Shown piece after piece: positions 1-9,739 of a DNA stretch of 64,000 nucleotides (its first letter is position 1; the number at the start of each line of letters is the position of its first letter). The position numbers and the translations under genes are program-made. This stretch comes from Clostridium sp. CAG:590. GTDB lineage: Bacteria; Bacillota; Clostridia; Lachnospirales; Lachnospiraceae. The stretch is taken from assembly GCA_000431135.1 (NCBI GenBank), contig HF987891.1, positions 11,913-75,912 on the forward strand, written 5' to 3'. The notes beneath the pieces were generated by a model. That model saw only the letters and a program-made list of their open reading frames with translations, was not told the origin of the DNA and did not search any database.

Positions 1-373
1 GATAGCGGATCGCATATTGCAGATAACGGAAGATCATTCGCTTGTTGCAAAAGAGGTGGAATTAGGTTATCTGACCAAAGAACAGGCATTGGTAGATCCG
101 AGACGTAGTGTATTGTTACAATGTGTTGGGGCATCTGACACGGTCAATCCACAATTTGAAAAAGGACAGATTCCGGAACGGGTGACGTTTGTGTTATCTT
201 CCGATGGATTTGTGCACATGTTGAGTGAAGAAGAGATTTTTCAGTATTTTCAACCGGATCAGATTCGGAATAAGGAACAACTAACTGCAATATGCAAAGA
301 GGCGACAGAAATTGTAATGGAGCGGGGCGAAAGAGATAATATTACCGTGGCTGCACTTACCTGCAGACAGTGA
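1..373 (+). CDS. PP2C-family Ser/Thr protein phosphatase, C-terminal part (5' end outside window)
   Basis: The reading frame is open from the first bases, so this is the C-terminal part of a gene that begins upstream. Visible PP2C landmarks are TEDHSLV, then an LSSDGF segment with the metal-binding Asp of the DG motif, and a terminal ERDNITVA block, which matches the conserved DNxT metal-binding motif. These enzymes remove phosphate from Ser/Thr residues phosphorylated by Hanks-type kinases in the cytoplasm. The stop at 371-373 lies 35 bp before the kinase gene, the usual phosphatase-kinase pair (PrpC/PrkC, Stp/Stk). The N-terminal half, including the first metal-binding Asp residues, cannot be seen. 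Confidence 0.85.
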   Translation, partial: IADRILQITEDHSLVAKEVELGYLTKEQALVDPRRSVLLQCVGASDTVNPQFEKGQIPERVTFVLSSDGFVHMLSEEEIFQYFQPDQIRNKEQLTAICKEATEIVMERGERDNITVAALTCRQ

Positions 374-408
374 ACAGGTAGATATTAGGTTGAGAGAGGG
401 TAGCGTGT

Positions 409-2433
409 ATGACTAGAGTTGGCACTGTATTGGGTGGCAAATATGAAATACTTAAAAAAATAGGGCAAGGTGGAATGTCTATTGTTTATGTGGCAATGGA
501 TACCCGGTTGAACAAGCAGTGGGCGGTTAAGGAGATCAAACAGAATCCGAAACAGGACACAAGAACACTTTTAAAAGGTTTACAGATGGAAGCTAACATT
601 TTGAAAATGGTAGATCATCCTGTGTTGCCAAGAATTGTTGATATTATTAATTATAATGGAACGGTTTTTGTTGTAATGGATTATATCGAGGGACGGCCAT
701 TGAGTGAGGTGTTGAAGTTAGAAGGAGCGCAGCCGCAGGAAAAGGTGATCGAATGGGCGAAGGATCTGTGTAGTGCGTTGGATTATTTGCACTCTATGAA
801 TCCGCCGATCATTTATCGGGATATGAAGCCGTCTAATATTATGCTGAAACCGGATGGAAAAGTAAAAATGATTGATTTTGGTACGGCAAAGGAATTTGAT
901 GTAGAAAGCCTTGCGGATACGACAGCGCTTGGAACCAGAGGGTATGCAGCGCCGGAGCAGTTTGGGGATGCAAGAGGGCGAGGTATTCACAAAACAGATG
1001 CGAGAACAGATATATATAGTTTGGGTGCAACGCTTTATCATGTACTGACAGGAAAGAATCCAAGTGAACCGCCGTATGTGATCAAGCCGATTCGTGATTG
1101 GGATCCGTCGTTATCAAGTGGATTAGAGAAGATCATTAACAAATGCACTATGCCGAATCCGGAAGATCGTTATCAGTCTTGTACGGAGCTGATATATGAT
1201 CTGGAACATTATGAGGAGTTGGATGATGCATTTAAGAGATCGTGCTTGAAGAAGATGCGCAGCTTTTTGATCTGCGCGGGGTTGACGGTTACTTTTGCGG
1301 CAGTTGCAATTGGTGGATATATCGGAAATGAACGGGAAAAGAAACTGAATTATGATAATCTGATCAACGAAGGTTATGCAGATGTCGTACAGGGAGATTA
1401 TGAAGGAGCAGCCGGTTTATATGTAGATGCGATCACGCAGGTAGATGGCAGCCGGAATGAAGCATATCTGGATTTGCTGGATTTGTATATCAATTATATG
1501 AATGATGCCGAGACAGGACTTAGCAGGGTAACATATTACATAGACCAACAGTACGATTCAATTGATAAGGATCAGAAATTATTATTGACGGTTGCGATGG
1601 ATTATTTCGATGTATTAAAAGATTACAAATCCAGTGCATATTATTTTAATATGCTGGATCAGAAAGAACATCCGGAGGCGGTATATTATTCAACAATCGC
1701 ACTTGCGATGGGTGAGCTGAATGTAGATTATGAGAGTCTGACGTTTAATTTGAAGAATTTTGAATCAACAAATGATGCTTCCACAATTTCAATTAATAAG
1801 TTGATGAATTACCGGTTGTTGTGTATTGTATATGCAAGGAATTTGCAGCAAATGGGAGATGCGGCCGACAGATTGATCGAAGCGGCGAATAAGGGACTTG
1901 CAGTACTTGAAGTATATGATGATGATAGTGTGAAAGCGGAGTATTACACTATTTATAATCAATATCTTGCTCTTGCATATGAGAGACTTGGACAAAAATA
2001 TATAGAAGAGGATCCGCAACGCTCACAGGAGAATTACGAAAAAGCATTGGAATGTTGTGATTTTATATTAGGCATGGTAACAGCGGGTGACGGCAAGACG
2101 GTTGGCAGTATTACAGATGAGAAACTTCGGGAGGCAAAATATTGCCAAAAAGCAGAGATATATGAAATGCTGCAGGAGTACGACAAGGCGGATGAGGTGT
2201 ATATTCAGGCTGAGGAGGAGTTTGGCAGGACGAGTATAGCGGTGTATGCCGGACATTTGTCTTTGCTCTGTAAGATGGAGGAATTGAAGACTACGGATGT
2301 TGAAAAATGGGATTATAACAGACTCCATAAGCTTTATGAACAGGGACAACAGGTGCCTGAGATCCAGAATGACTATCGGTGGAAACAGCTGACACAGAAG
2401 CTTTCTCCATTGTTTGGAAAGAATGGGGGATGA
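409..2433 (+). CDS. Membrane Ser/Thr protein kinase (Hanks type) with TPR-like outer region
   Basis: A 674-aa kinase. The N-terminal catalytic domain spans about residues 12-270, with a glycine loop at 19-27 (GQGGMSIVY), the ATP-anchoring Lys41, a catalytic loop in which HRD is replaced by YRD (Asp138), DFG at 156-158 and GTRGYAAPEQF in the activation segment. One membrane helix lies near 285-305. The outer part (about 310-670) has no PASTA repeats and looks like helical TPR-type repeats. The ATG at 409 follows a GAGAGAGGG ribosome binding site. It probably works with the upstream phosphatase and may phosphorylate the TLLT-repeat protein encoded directly downstream; that substrate link is inference. 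Confidence 0.9.
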   Translation: MTRVGTVLGGKYEILKKIGQGGMSIVYVAMDTRLNKQWAVKEIKQNPKQDTRTLLKGLQMEANILKMVDHPVLPRIVDIINYNGTVFVVMDYIEGRPLSEVLKLEGAQPQEKVIEWAKDLCSALDYLHSMNPPIIYRDMKPSNIMLKPDGKVKMIDFGTAKEFDVESLADTTALGTRGYAAPEQFGDARGRGIHKTDARTDIYSLGATLYHVLTGKNPSEPPYVIKPIRDWDPSLSSGLEKIINKCTMPNPEDRYQSCTELIYDLEHYEELDDAFKRSCLKKMRSFLICAGLTVTFAAVAIGGYIGNEREKKLNYDNLINEGYADVVQGDYEGAAGLYVDAITQVDGSRNEAYLDLLDLYINYMNDAETGLSRVTYYIDQQYDSIDKDQKLLLTVAMDYFDVLKDYKSSAYYFNMLDQKEHPEAVYYSTIALAMGELNVDYESLTFNLKNFESTNDASTISINKLMNYRLLCIVYARNLQQMGDAADRLIEAANKGLAVLEVYDDDSVKAEYYTIYNQYLALAYERLGQKYIEEDPQRSQENYEKALECCDFILGMVTAGDGKTVGSITDEKLREAKYCQKAEIYEMLQEYDKADEVYIQAEEEFGRTSIAVYAGHLSLLCKMEELKTTDVEKWDYNRLHKLYEQGQQVPEIQNDYRWKQLTQKLSPLFGKNGG

Positions 2434-3344
2434 TTGTTATGTATGAGATTATGTTTTATGCAGGAACCGTACTTGCGTGTCTGTTTTTAATTATATCCAT
2501 TATTCTATTTATTAAAAATGGTGTATGGAAACTGATGGGAGATGTAACCGGTCTCAATGCAAGAAGAGCGATTAAGAAATTAGATAAAAAGGGTGCAGAG
2601 GATACTTCGAAGACGGAAGCGATTCATCAGGAAGTCAGTAAGGTATTGGTTCGTCGGGCAACTACAACAGGATCATTGCAGGCGGTAACGGAATCAATCG
2701 AAAAAGACAAAGCGCAAAGATCTGACAGGAAAAAAACACGGAAACGTCGCACAAGAGAAGAAAAGACGATACTTTTACAGAATACACAGGAGCAGGCTAA
2801 CAGCAATAATATATTTGAAATAGAAGATGAGATGATCATATTAGCAGGTGACCAAAAAGATTCTGTGGCAAAGGAAAATGAGGCTGAAGGTGAATACACC
2901 ACATTGTTGACGCCGGGAGGTTCTGCGAATGTAACGGATGAGAATACAGATGAGATTACGACCCGGTTATATGCAGAGGATGTTACGACAGATGTACTTT
3001 CAGAGGATGACGTGACGGATGTGCTATACACAGAAGAAGACCGGCAGACAGCATTGCTGACGCCGGAAGGAGATGACAGTCAGACGACCTTGTTGACACC
3101 GGAAGGGGATGATAGTCAGACGACCTTGTTGACGTCGGAAGGAGATGACAGTCAGACGACCTTGTTGACACTAGAAGGAGATGACAGTCAAACGACCTTG
3201 TTGACACTAGAAGGAGATGACAGTCAAACAACATTGTTGACACCGGAGGCGGAGATTACACCGTTTGAGCCGGTATTACAGGAAGATGAGGAATTAATGA
3301 GTCTGTTAAAGGATGCTGTAGCGAAGAATCAAGGCAGAGATTAG
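2430..3344 (+). CDS. Membrane-anchored protein with tandem TLLT repeats (possible kinase substrate)
   Basis: About 304 aa of no known family. The ATG at 2430 overlaps the kinase stop in an ATGA arrangement, suggesting translational coupling; ATG 2439 is an alternative. There is an N-terminal membrane helix (about residues 6-27), a basic stretch near residues 90-110 (KKTRKRRTREEK), then an acidic C-terminal half. Six or so 12-residue units of the form DDSQTTLLTPEG lie at 3042-3250, with related earlier motifs (YTTLLTPGG, KTILLQNT). Thr-rich acidic motifs of this kind resemble phospho-Thr sites read by FHA domains in other bacterial kinase systems. Function as phospho-scaffold is inferred from motif and position. 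Confidence 0.6.
   Translation: MIVMYEIMFYAGTVLACLFLIISIILFIKNGVWKLMGDVTGLNARRAIKKLDKKGAEDTSKTEAIHQEVSKVLVRRATTTGSLQAVTESIEKDKAQRSDRKKTRKRRTREEKTILLQNTQEQANSNNIFEIEDEMIILAGDQKDSVAKENEAEGEYTTLLTPGGSANVTDENTDEITTRLYAEDVTTDVLSEDDVTDVLYTEEDRQTALLTPEGDDSQTTLLTPEGDDSQTTLLTSEGDDSQTTLLTLEGDDSQTTLLTLEGDDSQTTLLTPEAEITPFEPVLQEDEELMSLLKDAVAKNQGRD
3042..3250 (+). repeat. 36-bp in-frame tandem repeat
   Basis: About six copies of a 36-bp unit encode the 12-residue TLLT repeats of the surrounding gene. Neighbouring copies differ at only a few bases (for example TCG, CTA or CCG at the residue before Glu). Near identity at the DNA level suggests recent expansion or homogenisation, so the copy number may vary between strains. 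Confidence 0.9.
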
Positions 3345-3365
3345 AAAAAAGGGGAATGACGACGA

Positions 3366-6300
3366 TTGAATAGGGGAAGAAAATACCGAAAGACAATTGC
3401 ATATTGCATGATCTGGTTATTGCTTTTGCAGTTGCTGCCGGGGGAAAGAATGGTTGCCACGCAAGCTGCTGATGTACAACAGATTGCACAGATTACGATA
3501 ACTGCACAGAATGAATATACACCGGATGATTGTAAAAAGATCAACGGGGAAGATGTATGGGAGTTGTCCTATGTGATTGACCATTTAGGAGAAGGGAATC
3601 CTGTGTATCTCACAGTGAAACAGACAACAGATGGTTCGGATGTCCTGTTGACGGACAAAGAATTATTAACCGGAACAGATCTGGAATGGGATACAGAGGG
3701 TAGAAGTGATAGTGTGGCAGTGCATTTTCAGGATAGTGCATCTGATAAGGCAACCTTAATCCTGAAGAAGCCGCAAACGGAATGCGATTATGAGATTGCA
3801 ATTGAGGTTGAAGATCTTGCAGGTGTTCAGGTTGCAAAAGAGACAAAGAATATCCATTTTGGGAAAGCAATTGCGCCACCGGATATCGTGCTCAGGAATG
3901 TGGATGCAGTGGTTGCGGGATCTGTTGTGGATTCTGTGGCAGACGGAACCTGGACGAATAAAGATGTAGCATTTGATGTAGAGGTGAAGGATGGGACGAC
4001 CGGTCTGGTTAAGGTGACTTATGAGTTAGATGGACAACCGGTAGATTCTCCGCAGACATGGGATGCGGCCGCACCGGAAAAGAATGCGGTAACAAAAAAG
4101 TTTTCTTTTGATACAAGTGCGGCTTCTAGTCAGGGACATGTTTTAAAAGTGACGGCGGAGAATGCGAAGGGAAAAGACGCAACGCTCACAAAGTATATCT
4201 TAATAGACAAAGGGAAACCAGCAATCTCTTTGCATGTAAAAGGTGATGAGACGAAAACGGTTGAGAATACCGTGTATAAGGCACCGTTCGAGATTGAGGC
4301 AGCAGTAACGGATGATCTGCCAACAGATATGGTGTCGGTTCAATATAAGGTCAATGGAATATCAGACAGCAACAAACAGAATGTTCGAACATTTGATGCA
4401 GGGCAGTATGTTGTTTCGGCAATTGCTACGGATGCAGCCGGTAATTCGACCGAATCTGCCGAGGTAACATTTCAGGTGGACGGAGCTGCCCCGACGGTGA
4501 CAAAGCTCTCTTCACAGAGTGATGGAGGATACTACCGCTCCAAACAGACATTTCAATATCAGGTAGATGATGATTGCTTAAATGGCGGCAAAACAACGCT
4601 TACGGTTAAGAGAACGATAGATGGTATCAGTACATTGGATCCAAAGACGGTTTCCTTGTCGGATACAGAGAATACGGTAACGTATGATTGCGAAGAGGAA
4701 GGATTGTATGAATTTACAATAACCGCGGAAGATGCAGTGGGAAATACGCTGCCGGAGCCGTACACATTTCGTTTTATCATTGACAAGAAAGCACCAACGA
4801 TTTCAGTAGATGCAAGTGATAAGAATGGAACCGGGCTGGCAAACGAAGGAATGTCCAGACAGGGTGTGAAAATTTCTTTGCAGATAACAGACCGGAATCC
4901 GGATCTTTCAGGATATTCTATTGTTACAGAGAGAACGGATGGGGATGGCCATAAAACGACCGTTACCCGGTATGGAACGCAGATTGCGTGGAACACAGAG
5001 GGTGATCCGGCAAAATGCGAGGAGATTCGCAAGTCTGTGGAACTCCCTTATGAGGAAGAGGGATATTATACGGTTACATTTTCGGCAAAGGATCAAGCCG
5101 GCAATGACAATAGTAAGAAGTTTTCCTTTTACATTGACCGTTCAGCTCCGGTTATCAATGAAAATGACATTGCATACCGGTCAAATGGTATCTCATTGAG
5201 TTTAAAATATGGAATGATCTTTAGTAGCCGGGCAATTCAGGTAACATTCCCGGTAAGAGACAGCATTTCGGGATTGTTATATGATGGCAATGCCGGTGCG
5301 GTGTATGTAACGATCGGAACAAAGGATCAGAAAGCACCGGATAGTATGATTTATCCGGCTGACCGGATTGGAAACAGTGAGTATTACTCTGTAATGCTTC
5401 CGTTAGAGAAGGTGAAGCAGTTTGATAATCAGATTACAATCTGGGCAAAGGATCAATTGTTAAATGAAGGGTACGCAGAATCAAAGCGGACAATCTATAA
5501 TGAGAATCCTCCGGTTGTTGCAATGGAGTGGGCAGACAGTAATACTGCAAAGGAGGGTGACTGGTCTGATCGGGACGTAGTCTATCATACAGTGGTGGAA
5601 GATACCTTTTGCGGTATCAGGAAGATCACCTATAAGAAGATTGAGAACGGACAGGAGCAGATTGTAAAAACGGTTGATTTTACATCATTGGAGAATCAGC
5701 AGACGGAGTTTGTCAAGAGACAGGAATATGATTTTGTTGCATCTGATTCTGCAACGACAACGGATGGGTATGAGTTAAAGATTGAAGTGGAAAATAACTG
5801 CGGCAGTACGCAGGAGATGAGCAGGATGGTTTATGTGGATAAGGAACCGCCGAAAGTAGAATTATCCGGAGTGCAGAATGGTAAGCATTATAATCAGAAT
5901 CAGACCATACATACCAGAGTAACAGATGTCTCATATAAGGGAACTGCAAATGGAACCAGACAGTCCGCCGTGACAACGTATCATGTAACAAGAATGTATG
6001 ATGGAAAGACGGAAACACTTTTTTGGAAGGATATGATTTCAGATCATATGACGAGTGAACGGGATGATGTTATTGCCGAAGAAGGAACGTATGAGATATA
6101 TGCGAAAACAGTCGATTGTGCAGGCAATACAACAACGTCGGATACGATACGGTTTACGATTGATAAGTATGCTCCGGTCATTGAGAAAGTACATGTTATG
6201 AAAGAACCGTCCGGGGAGCAGATGCCAAACGCAGATGGCATTTATTATCTGAATCGGAATGGACGATATATCGTAGAAGCTTCTGATCATTTTCCGAGTG

Positions 6301-8978
6301 ATGATGCACATATTGATGTTGCGTTTGATTATGCGGGAGTTCAGGCAAACACAGAGTCATATGTATTGAATGTATCTCCACTTAGAACGACTGCACAGTA
6401 TCGCTTTACAACAGAGGGAAAATACCGCGCAACAGTAACGGGAACAGATAAGGCAGGAAATATAGCAACGCCTGTACAGACGGATATCGTTGTGGATAAG
6501 ACAAGTCCGAAGCTTTCCATTTGTGGTATGCAGTCGGGAACAATGACAAAGAACCCGGTAACACTGACATATGAGGCGACTGATAAGAATCATGATTTTG
6601 ATGAATATCAGGTAACGGTGCATCGTACAACGTTGGATGGAGAAAACGAAACGATTGTGGAAAAGGGAGCTGTATCCTGGAAACAAGAAGGTTACGATAA
6701 GAATGCGCAGGTAGATTATACAACACAGAAGACATCGGTCTATAGTAAAGAAGGTAACTATACGATCACGTTTGAGGGAACGGACCGGGCAGGCAATGTG
6801 GCGACAGCGCGAACCGTTACATTTTCGATCGATCATACAGCGCCGGCAATATCGAATGTACAGTATTGGAATGAGAATAGTCTGTTACAGCCCCGATATA
6901 GCATTATATTTAGTAATAAAATGATCCGCGTACAGTTTCAGGTTACGGATCGTGTAACAGGGGTACAGGATGATCTGGTGTATGTAACATTGGGAACGGC
7001 TGCAGAACGGGCGGAGAATACACCGTTATATATTGCACGAAAAGGAAAAGATAGTAATTATTATGTATATGTTCCGCAGGATGTGTTACTTACAGAATAT
7101 GATGGTGTGATCAGTATCTGGGCGAATGACCGGTTGAAAAATGAATCCAATGTACAGTCCGTGCGTATGATCCAGAATACAGATCATGCTGTGATTGTGA
7201 TGGATTGTGATATTGATTATACAACATGGCAGAGCAGGGACGTTACATTTCACACCAAAGTGAAGGATAACAAGTCCGGTCTTAAGGAAGTGGTATATTC
7301 GATTGATGGCAAAGAGACAAAAAAGGTGGTATTCAAGGAATTTGTGAAAGAATACAGTTATGATCTCACAGCCACAAAGACCGCAGAAAAGGCAAGTGGC
7401 TACACCATGTCCATTAAGGTTGTAAATAATACCGGAACAGAAAGTGAATCACACAGACAGGTGTACGTTGATAAGGAAGCACCGGTTGTCAGATTATCGG
7501 GTGTAACGAATGGCACGCATTATAATAAGAATGTAACAATCACAACGAATGTCGGGGATGTATCTTATAAGAATACCAAAACGATATATTATGTGAAGCG
7601 TACGTTAGACGGAAAGACCTATACGGAAAAAGTGTCCGCCTGGATTATGAGTAAGAGGGAGGAGCAGAGAAATCAACGCTTCCGCAAGGAAGGTACCTAT
7701 AAGATCTATGCGGTAACAACCGACAGCGCAGGCAATATTACCCGTTCCAATACGTTGCGGTTTGTTATTGATAAGACTGCTCCAAAGCTTGCAATTTCCG
7801 GAACAACAAATGGTTCCATGAATGCAGGAGATGTGTCGCTTACATTTGACCTTACGGATTCCTATTATCAGACGACGGATGCCGGAATCCGTATTGAGAA
7901 AAAGTTAGACGGAGCAACCACGACAGAAGAGATCTCTGCATTCCCGAAACAGGGGAAACATTCGTCTATGAACAGGACGTTTTCGACAGATGGAACGTAT
8001 CAGATTACCTTTACGGCAAAAGATAAAGCGGGTAATCGGGCGGTGACAAAAACGATTTCTTTTTCAGTTGATAAGACAAAACCACAGATCAGCATTACGG
8101 GGACTTCGAATTATGAGCAGTGGGATGAACCGGTTGCAATCCGATTTGCGGTGGAGGAATCCTACTATGCAGGTAACCATATCACCATTCGGGGAACCCG
8201 CACAGATATCAATGGCAAGGAAGAGGAGATTGACCTGCCTAAAATGGTGAATTCGTCCAAGTTAAGCAGCTTACAGCAGATCTTTAGTGAGGATGGAATC
8301 TATGATTTTGTAATATCGGCAAGAGACGAGGCGGGTAATCAGGATGAGAAGGAAATTCATTTTGTATTGGATCAGACCAGCCCGGAAATACACAAAGTTG
8401 CAGAATATAGCGGTGGATATTTCCAGGAATTTCAGATTGCGGATACATTAGAAGAGGTGTTCAGGGATCTTACGGTTGTATCGTATCGCATCCTGTTAAA
8501 TGGAGTAGAATACGATGGAACAACGCCGGTTACGGATGAAGGAAAGTATAATCTTTCGGTGGAAGTTCAGGATGAATTAGGACATAAGAGTACGGAAACT
8601 GCAGAGTTTATTATTGACCATACTGCACCAAAAGTAATATTTACCGGAGTGAAAGACGGGCAGGCGGTATCAGAAAGAGGAACCGTTACATTATCGCTGA
8701 CCAATCCGGAAGATGAAATTACAAAGATTACCATGAATGACCAGGAGTATGATCCGGATACAAGGCAGTTAGAGTATTCGGAGTACGGAACATACCGGAT
8801 CAATGTGGATTGTGTGGATAAAGCGGGTAACAAAGTGACAAGAACACTACAGTTCAATTATTATAATCCATTGACGACAACCATTTTATTTGCTATTATG
8901 GGTGGACTCATTTTAATAACCTGTATCTGGTTATGGATGAGAACCATGAAGAAAGAAAAGGAAGAAGAAAGAATATGA
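3366..8978 (+). CDS. Giant surface protein of Ig-like repeats with C-terminal membrane anchor
   Basis: 1,870 aa. It appears to start at TTG 3366, about 9 bases after an AAAGGGGAA ribosome binding site. A basic N-terminus and hydrophobic core (residues about 10-35) form a signal peptide. The body consists of many bacterial Ig-like units of about 90-110 residues. Each tends to end in a strand reading AGN followed by FxIDKTAP (for example FVIDKTAPKLAISG), and one long block appears twice (roughly 5150-5900 and 6840-7500 bp). A membrane helix near 1840-1862 and a short basic tail anchor it; no LPXTG motif is present. Probably an adhesin or envelope sensor working with the kinase operon. Ligand unknown. 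Confidence 0.8.
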   Translation: MNRGRKYRKTIAYCMIWLLLLQLLPGERMVATQAADVQQIAQITITAQNEYTPDDCKKINGEDVWELSYVIDHLGEGNPVYLTVKQTTDGSDVLLTDKELLTGTDLEWDTEGRSDSVAVHFQDSASDKATLILKKPQTECDYEIAIEVEDLAGVQVAKETKNIHFGKAIAPPDIVLRNVDAVVAGSVVDSVADGTWTNKDVAFDVEVKDGTTGLVKVTYELDGQPVDSPQTWDAAAPEKNAVTKKFSFDTSAASSQGHVLKVTAENAKGKDATLTKYILIDKGKPAISLHVKGDETKTVENTVYKAPFEIEAAVTDDLPTDMVSVQYKVNGISDSNKQNVRTFDAGQYVVSAIATDAAGNSTESAEVTFQVDGAAPTVTKLSSQSDGGYYRSKQTFQYQVDDDCLNGGKTTLTVKRTIDGISTLDPKTVSLSDTENTVTYDCEEEGLYEFTITAEDAVGNTLPEPYTFRFIIDKKAPTISVDASDKNGTGLANEGMSRQGVKISLQITDRNPDLSGYSIVTERTDGDGHKTTVTRYGTQIAWNTEGDPAKCEEIRKSVELPYEEEGYYTVTFSAKDQAGNDNSKKFSFYIDRSAPVINENDIAYRSNGISLSLKYGMIFSSRAIQVTFPVRDSISGLLYDGNAGAVYVTIGTKDQKAPDSMIYPADRIGNSEYYSVMLPLEKVKQFDNQITIWAKDQLLNEGYAESKRTIYNENPPVVAMEWADSNTAKEGDWSDRDVVYHTVVEDTFCGIRKITYKKIENGQEQIVKTVDFTSLENQQTEFVKRQEYDFVASDSATTTDGYELKIEVENNCGSTQEMSRMVYVDKEPPKVELSGVQNGKHYNQNQTIHTRVTDVSYKGTANGTRQSAVTTYHVTRMYDGKTETLFWKDMISDHMTSERDDVIAEEGTYEIYAKTVDCAGNTTTSDTIRFTIDKYAPVIEKVHVMKEPSGEQMPNADGIYYLNRNGRYIVEASDHFPSDDAHIDVAFDYAGVQANTESYVLNVSPLRTTAQYRFTTEGKYRATVTGTDKAGNIATPVQTDIVVDKTSPKLSICGMQSGTMTKNPVTLTYEATDKNHDFDEYQVTVHRTTLDGENETIVEKGAVSWKQEGYDKNAQVDYTTQKTSVYSKEGNYTITFEGTDRAGNVATARTVTFSIDHTAPAISNVQYWNENSLLQPRYSIIFSNKMIRVQFQVTDRVTGVQDDLVYVTLGTAAERAENTPLYIARKGKDSNYYVYVPQDVLLTEYDGVISIWANDRLKNESNVQSVRMIQNTDHAVIVMDCDIDYTTWQSRDVTFHTKVKDNKSGLKEVVYSIDGKETKKVVFKEFVKEYSYDLTATKTAEKASGYTMSIKVVNNTGTESESHRQVYVDKEAPVVRLSGVTNGTHYNKNVTITTNVGDVSYKNTKTIYYVKRTLDGKTYTEKVSAWIMSKREEQRNQRFRKEGTYKIYAVTTDSAGNITRSNTLRFVIDKTAPKLAISGTTNGSMNAGDVSLTFDLTDSYYQTTDAGIRIEKKLDGATTTEEISAFPKQGKHSSMNRTFSTDGTYQITFTAKDKAGNRAVTKTISFSVDKTKPQISITGTSNYEQWDEPVAIRFAVEESYYAGNHITIRGTRTDINGKEEEIDLPKMVNSSKLSSLQQIFSEDGIYDFVISARDEAGNQDEKEIHFVLDQTSPEIHKVAEYSGGYFQEFQIADTLEEVFRDLTVVSYRILLNGVEYDGTTPVTDEGKYNLSVEVQDELGHKSTETAEFIIDHTAPKVIFTGVKDGQAVSERGTVTLSLTNPEDEITKITMNDQEYDPDTRQLEYSEYGTYRINVDCVDKAGNKVTRTLQFNYYNPLTTTILFAIMGGLILITCIWLWMRTMKKEKEEERI

Positions 8979-9643
8979 TAAAAGCAGTTGTTTTTGATAT
9001 GGATGGTGTTATTTTTGATTCGGAGCGTTTATACCGTAAGCATTGGATGATCACCGGGGCAGAATATGGAATTCCGGAAGAGGAGATGGAAGATCTTTGC
9101 AACCATATTGCGGGAGCAACCAGACAGCATAATGAACAATTGATGAAGGATCATTTTGGAGCAGATTTTGATTATGATACATTCCGGGAGAAGACGATGA
9201 CACGGATGGATGCGGAGATCGAACAGAATGGTCTGGATCTGAAACCGGGAGTCAGGGAATTATTTGCATATCTGAAAGAGCATCATTACAAGATAGGACT
9301 TGCAACTTCGACACAGGAGGAACGAGCAGGAAAGAATTTGCGTCGTGCCGGGATCCTGGATGTATTTGATAAGATCGTATATGGCGGAGTTGTTCCGAAT
9401 GGGAAACCGGCACCGGATATATACTTAGAAGCATGTCGGAGATTGGCAGTTGAGCCGGACGAAGCGCTTGGAGTAGAAGATTCCATTAACGGCGTGAAGT
9501 CGTCTTCTGCAGCGGGATTATACACAGTTATGGTGATCGATCTGATTCAGCCTACGGAAGAGATTCGGCCGTTGGCAGATCAGATATATGATTCTTTGTT
9601 TGATGTAATGGAGCTGTTAGAACAACAAAACAAAACGAAATAG
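8975..9643 (+). CDS. HAD-superfamily phosphatase (beta-phosphoglucomutase-like)
   Basis: 222 aa. The ATG at 8975 overlaps the preceding stop as ATGA, and this start places the DMDG nucleophile motif at residues 8-11 as in the family; a longer upstream reading would lie inside the previous gene. Further HAD motifs are the Thr/Ser of GLATST, the Lys of GKPAPDIYLEA and GVEDSINGVKSS with the acidic metal ligands. The small helical cap after residue 15 puts it in subfamily IA, which includes beta-phosphoglucomutases and sugar-phosphate phosphatases. The substrate cannot be read from the sequence. It looks cotranscribed with the surface-protein operon. Confidence 0.85.
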   Translation: MIKAVVFDMDGVIFDSERLYRKHWMITGAEYGIPEEEMEDLCNHIAGATRQHNEQLMKDHFGADFDYDTFREKTMTRMDAEIEQNGLDLKPGVRELFAYLKEHHYKIGLATSTQEERAGKNLRRAGILDVFDKIVYGGVVPNGKPAPDIYLEACRRLAVEPDEALGVEDSINGVKSSSAAGLYTVMVIDLIQPTEEIRPLADQIYDSLFDVMELLEQQNKTK

Positions 9644-9739
9644 GAATATATAGATACACTCACTCATATATTGCATTAGTGCAATAGGAATGGAGAGCAG
9701 TATTGAGTAAATGCTGACCTTGCAGGAGGAGTGTGGAGT

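Noticed and set aside
3042..3250. 36-bp repeats as a CRISPR array
   Set aside because: Units are contiguous with no spacers and are in frame within a protein gene; no cas genes nearby.
6357..6836. 159-codon minus-strand ORF inside the Ig-repeat gene
   Set aside because: Cys/Arg/Ile-rich shadow of the plus-strand repeats with no start signals.
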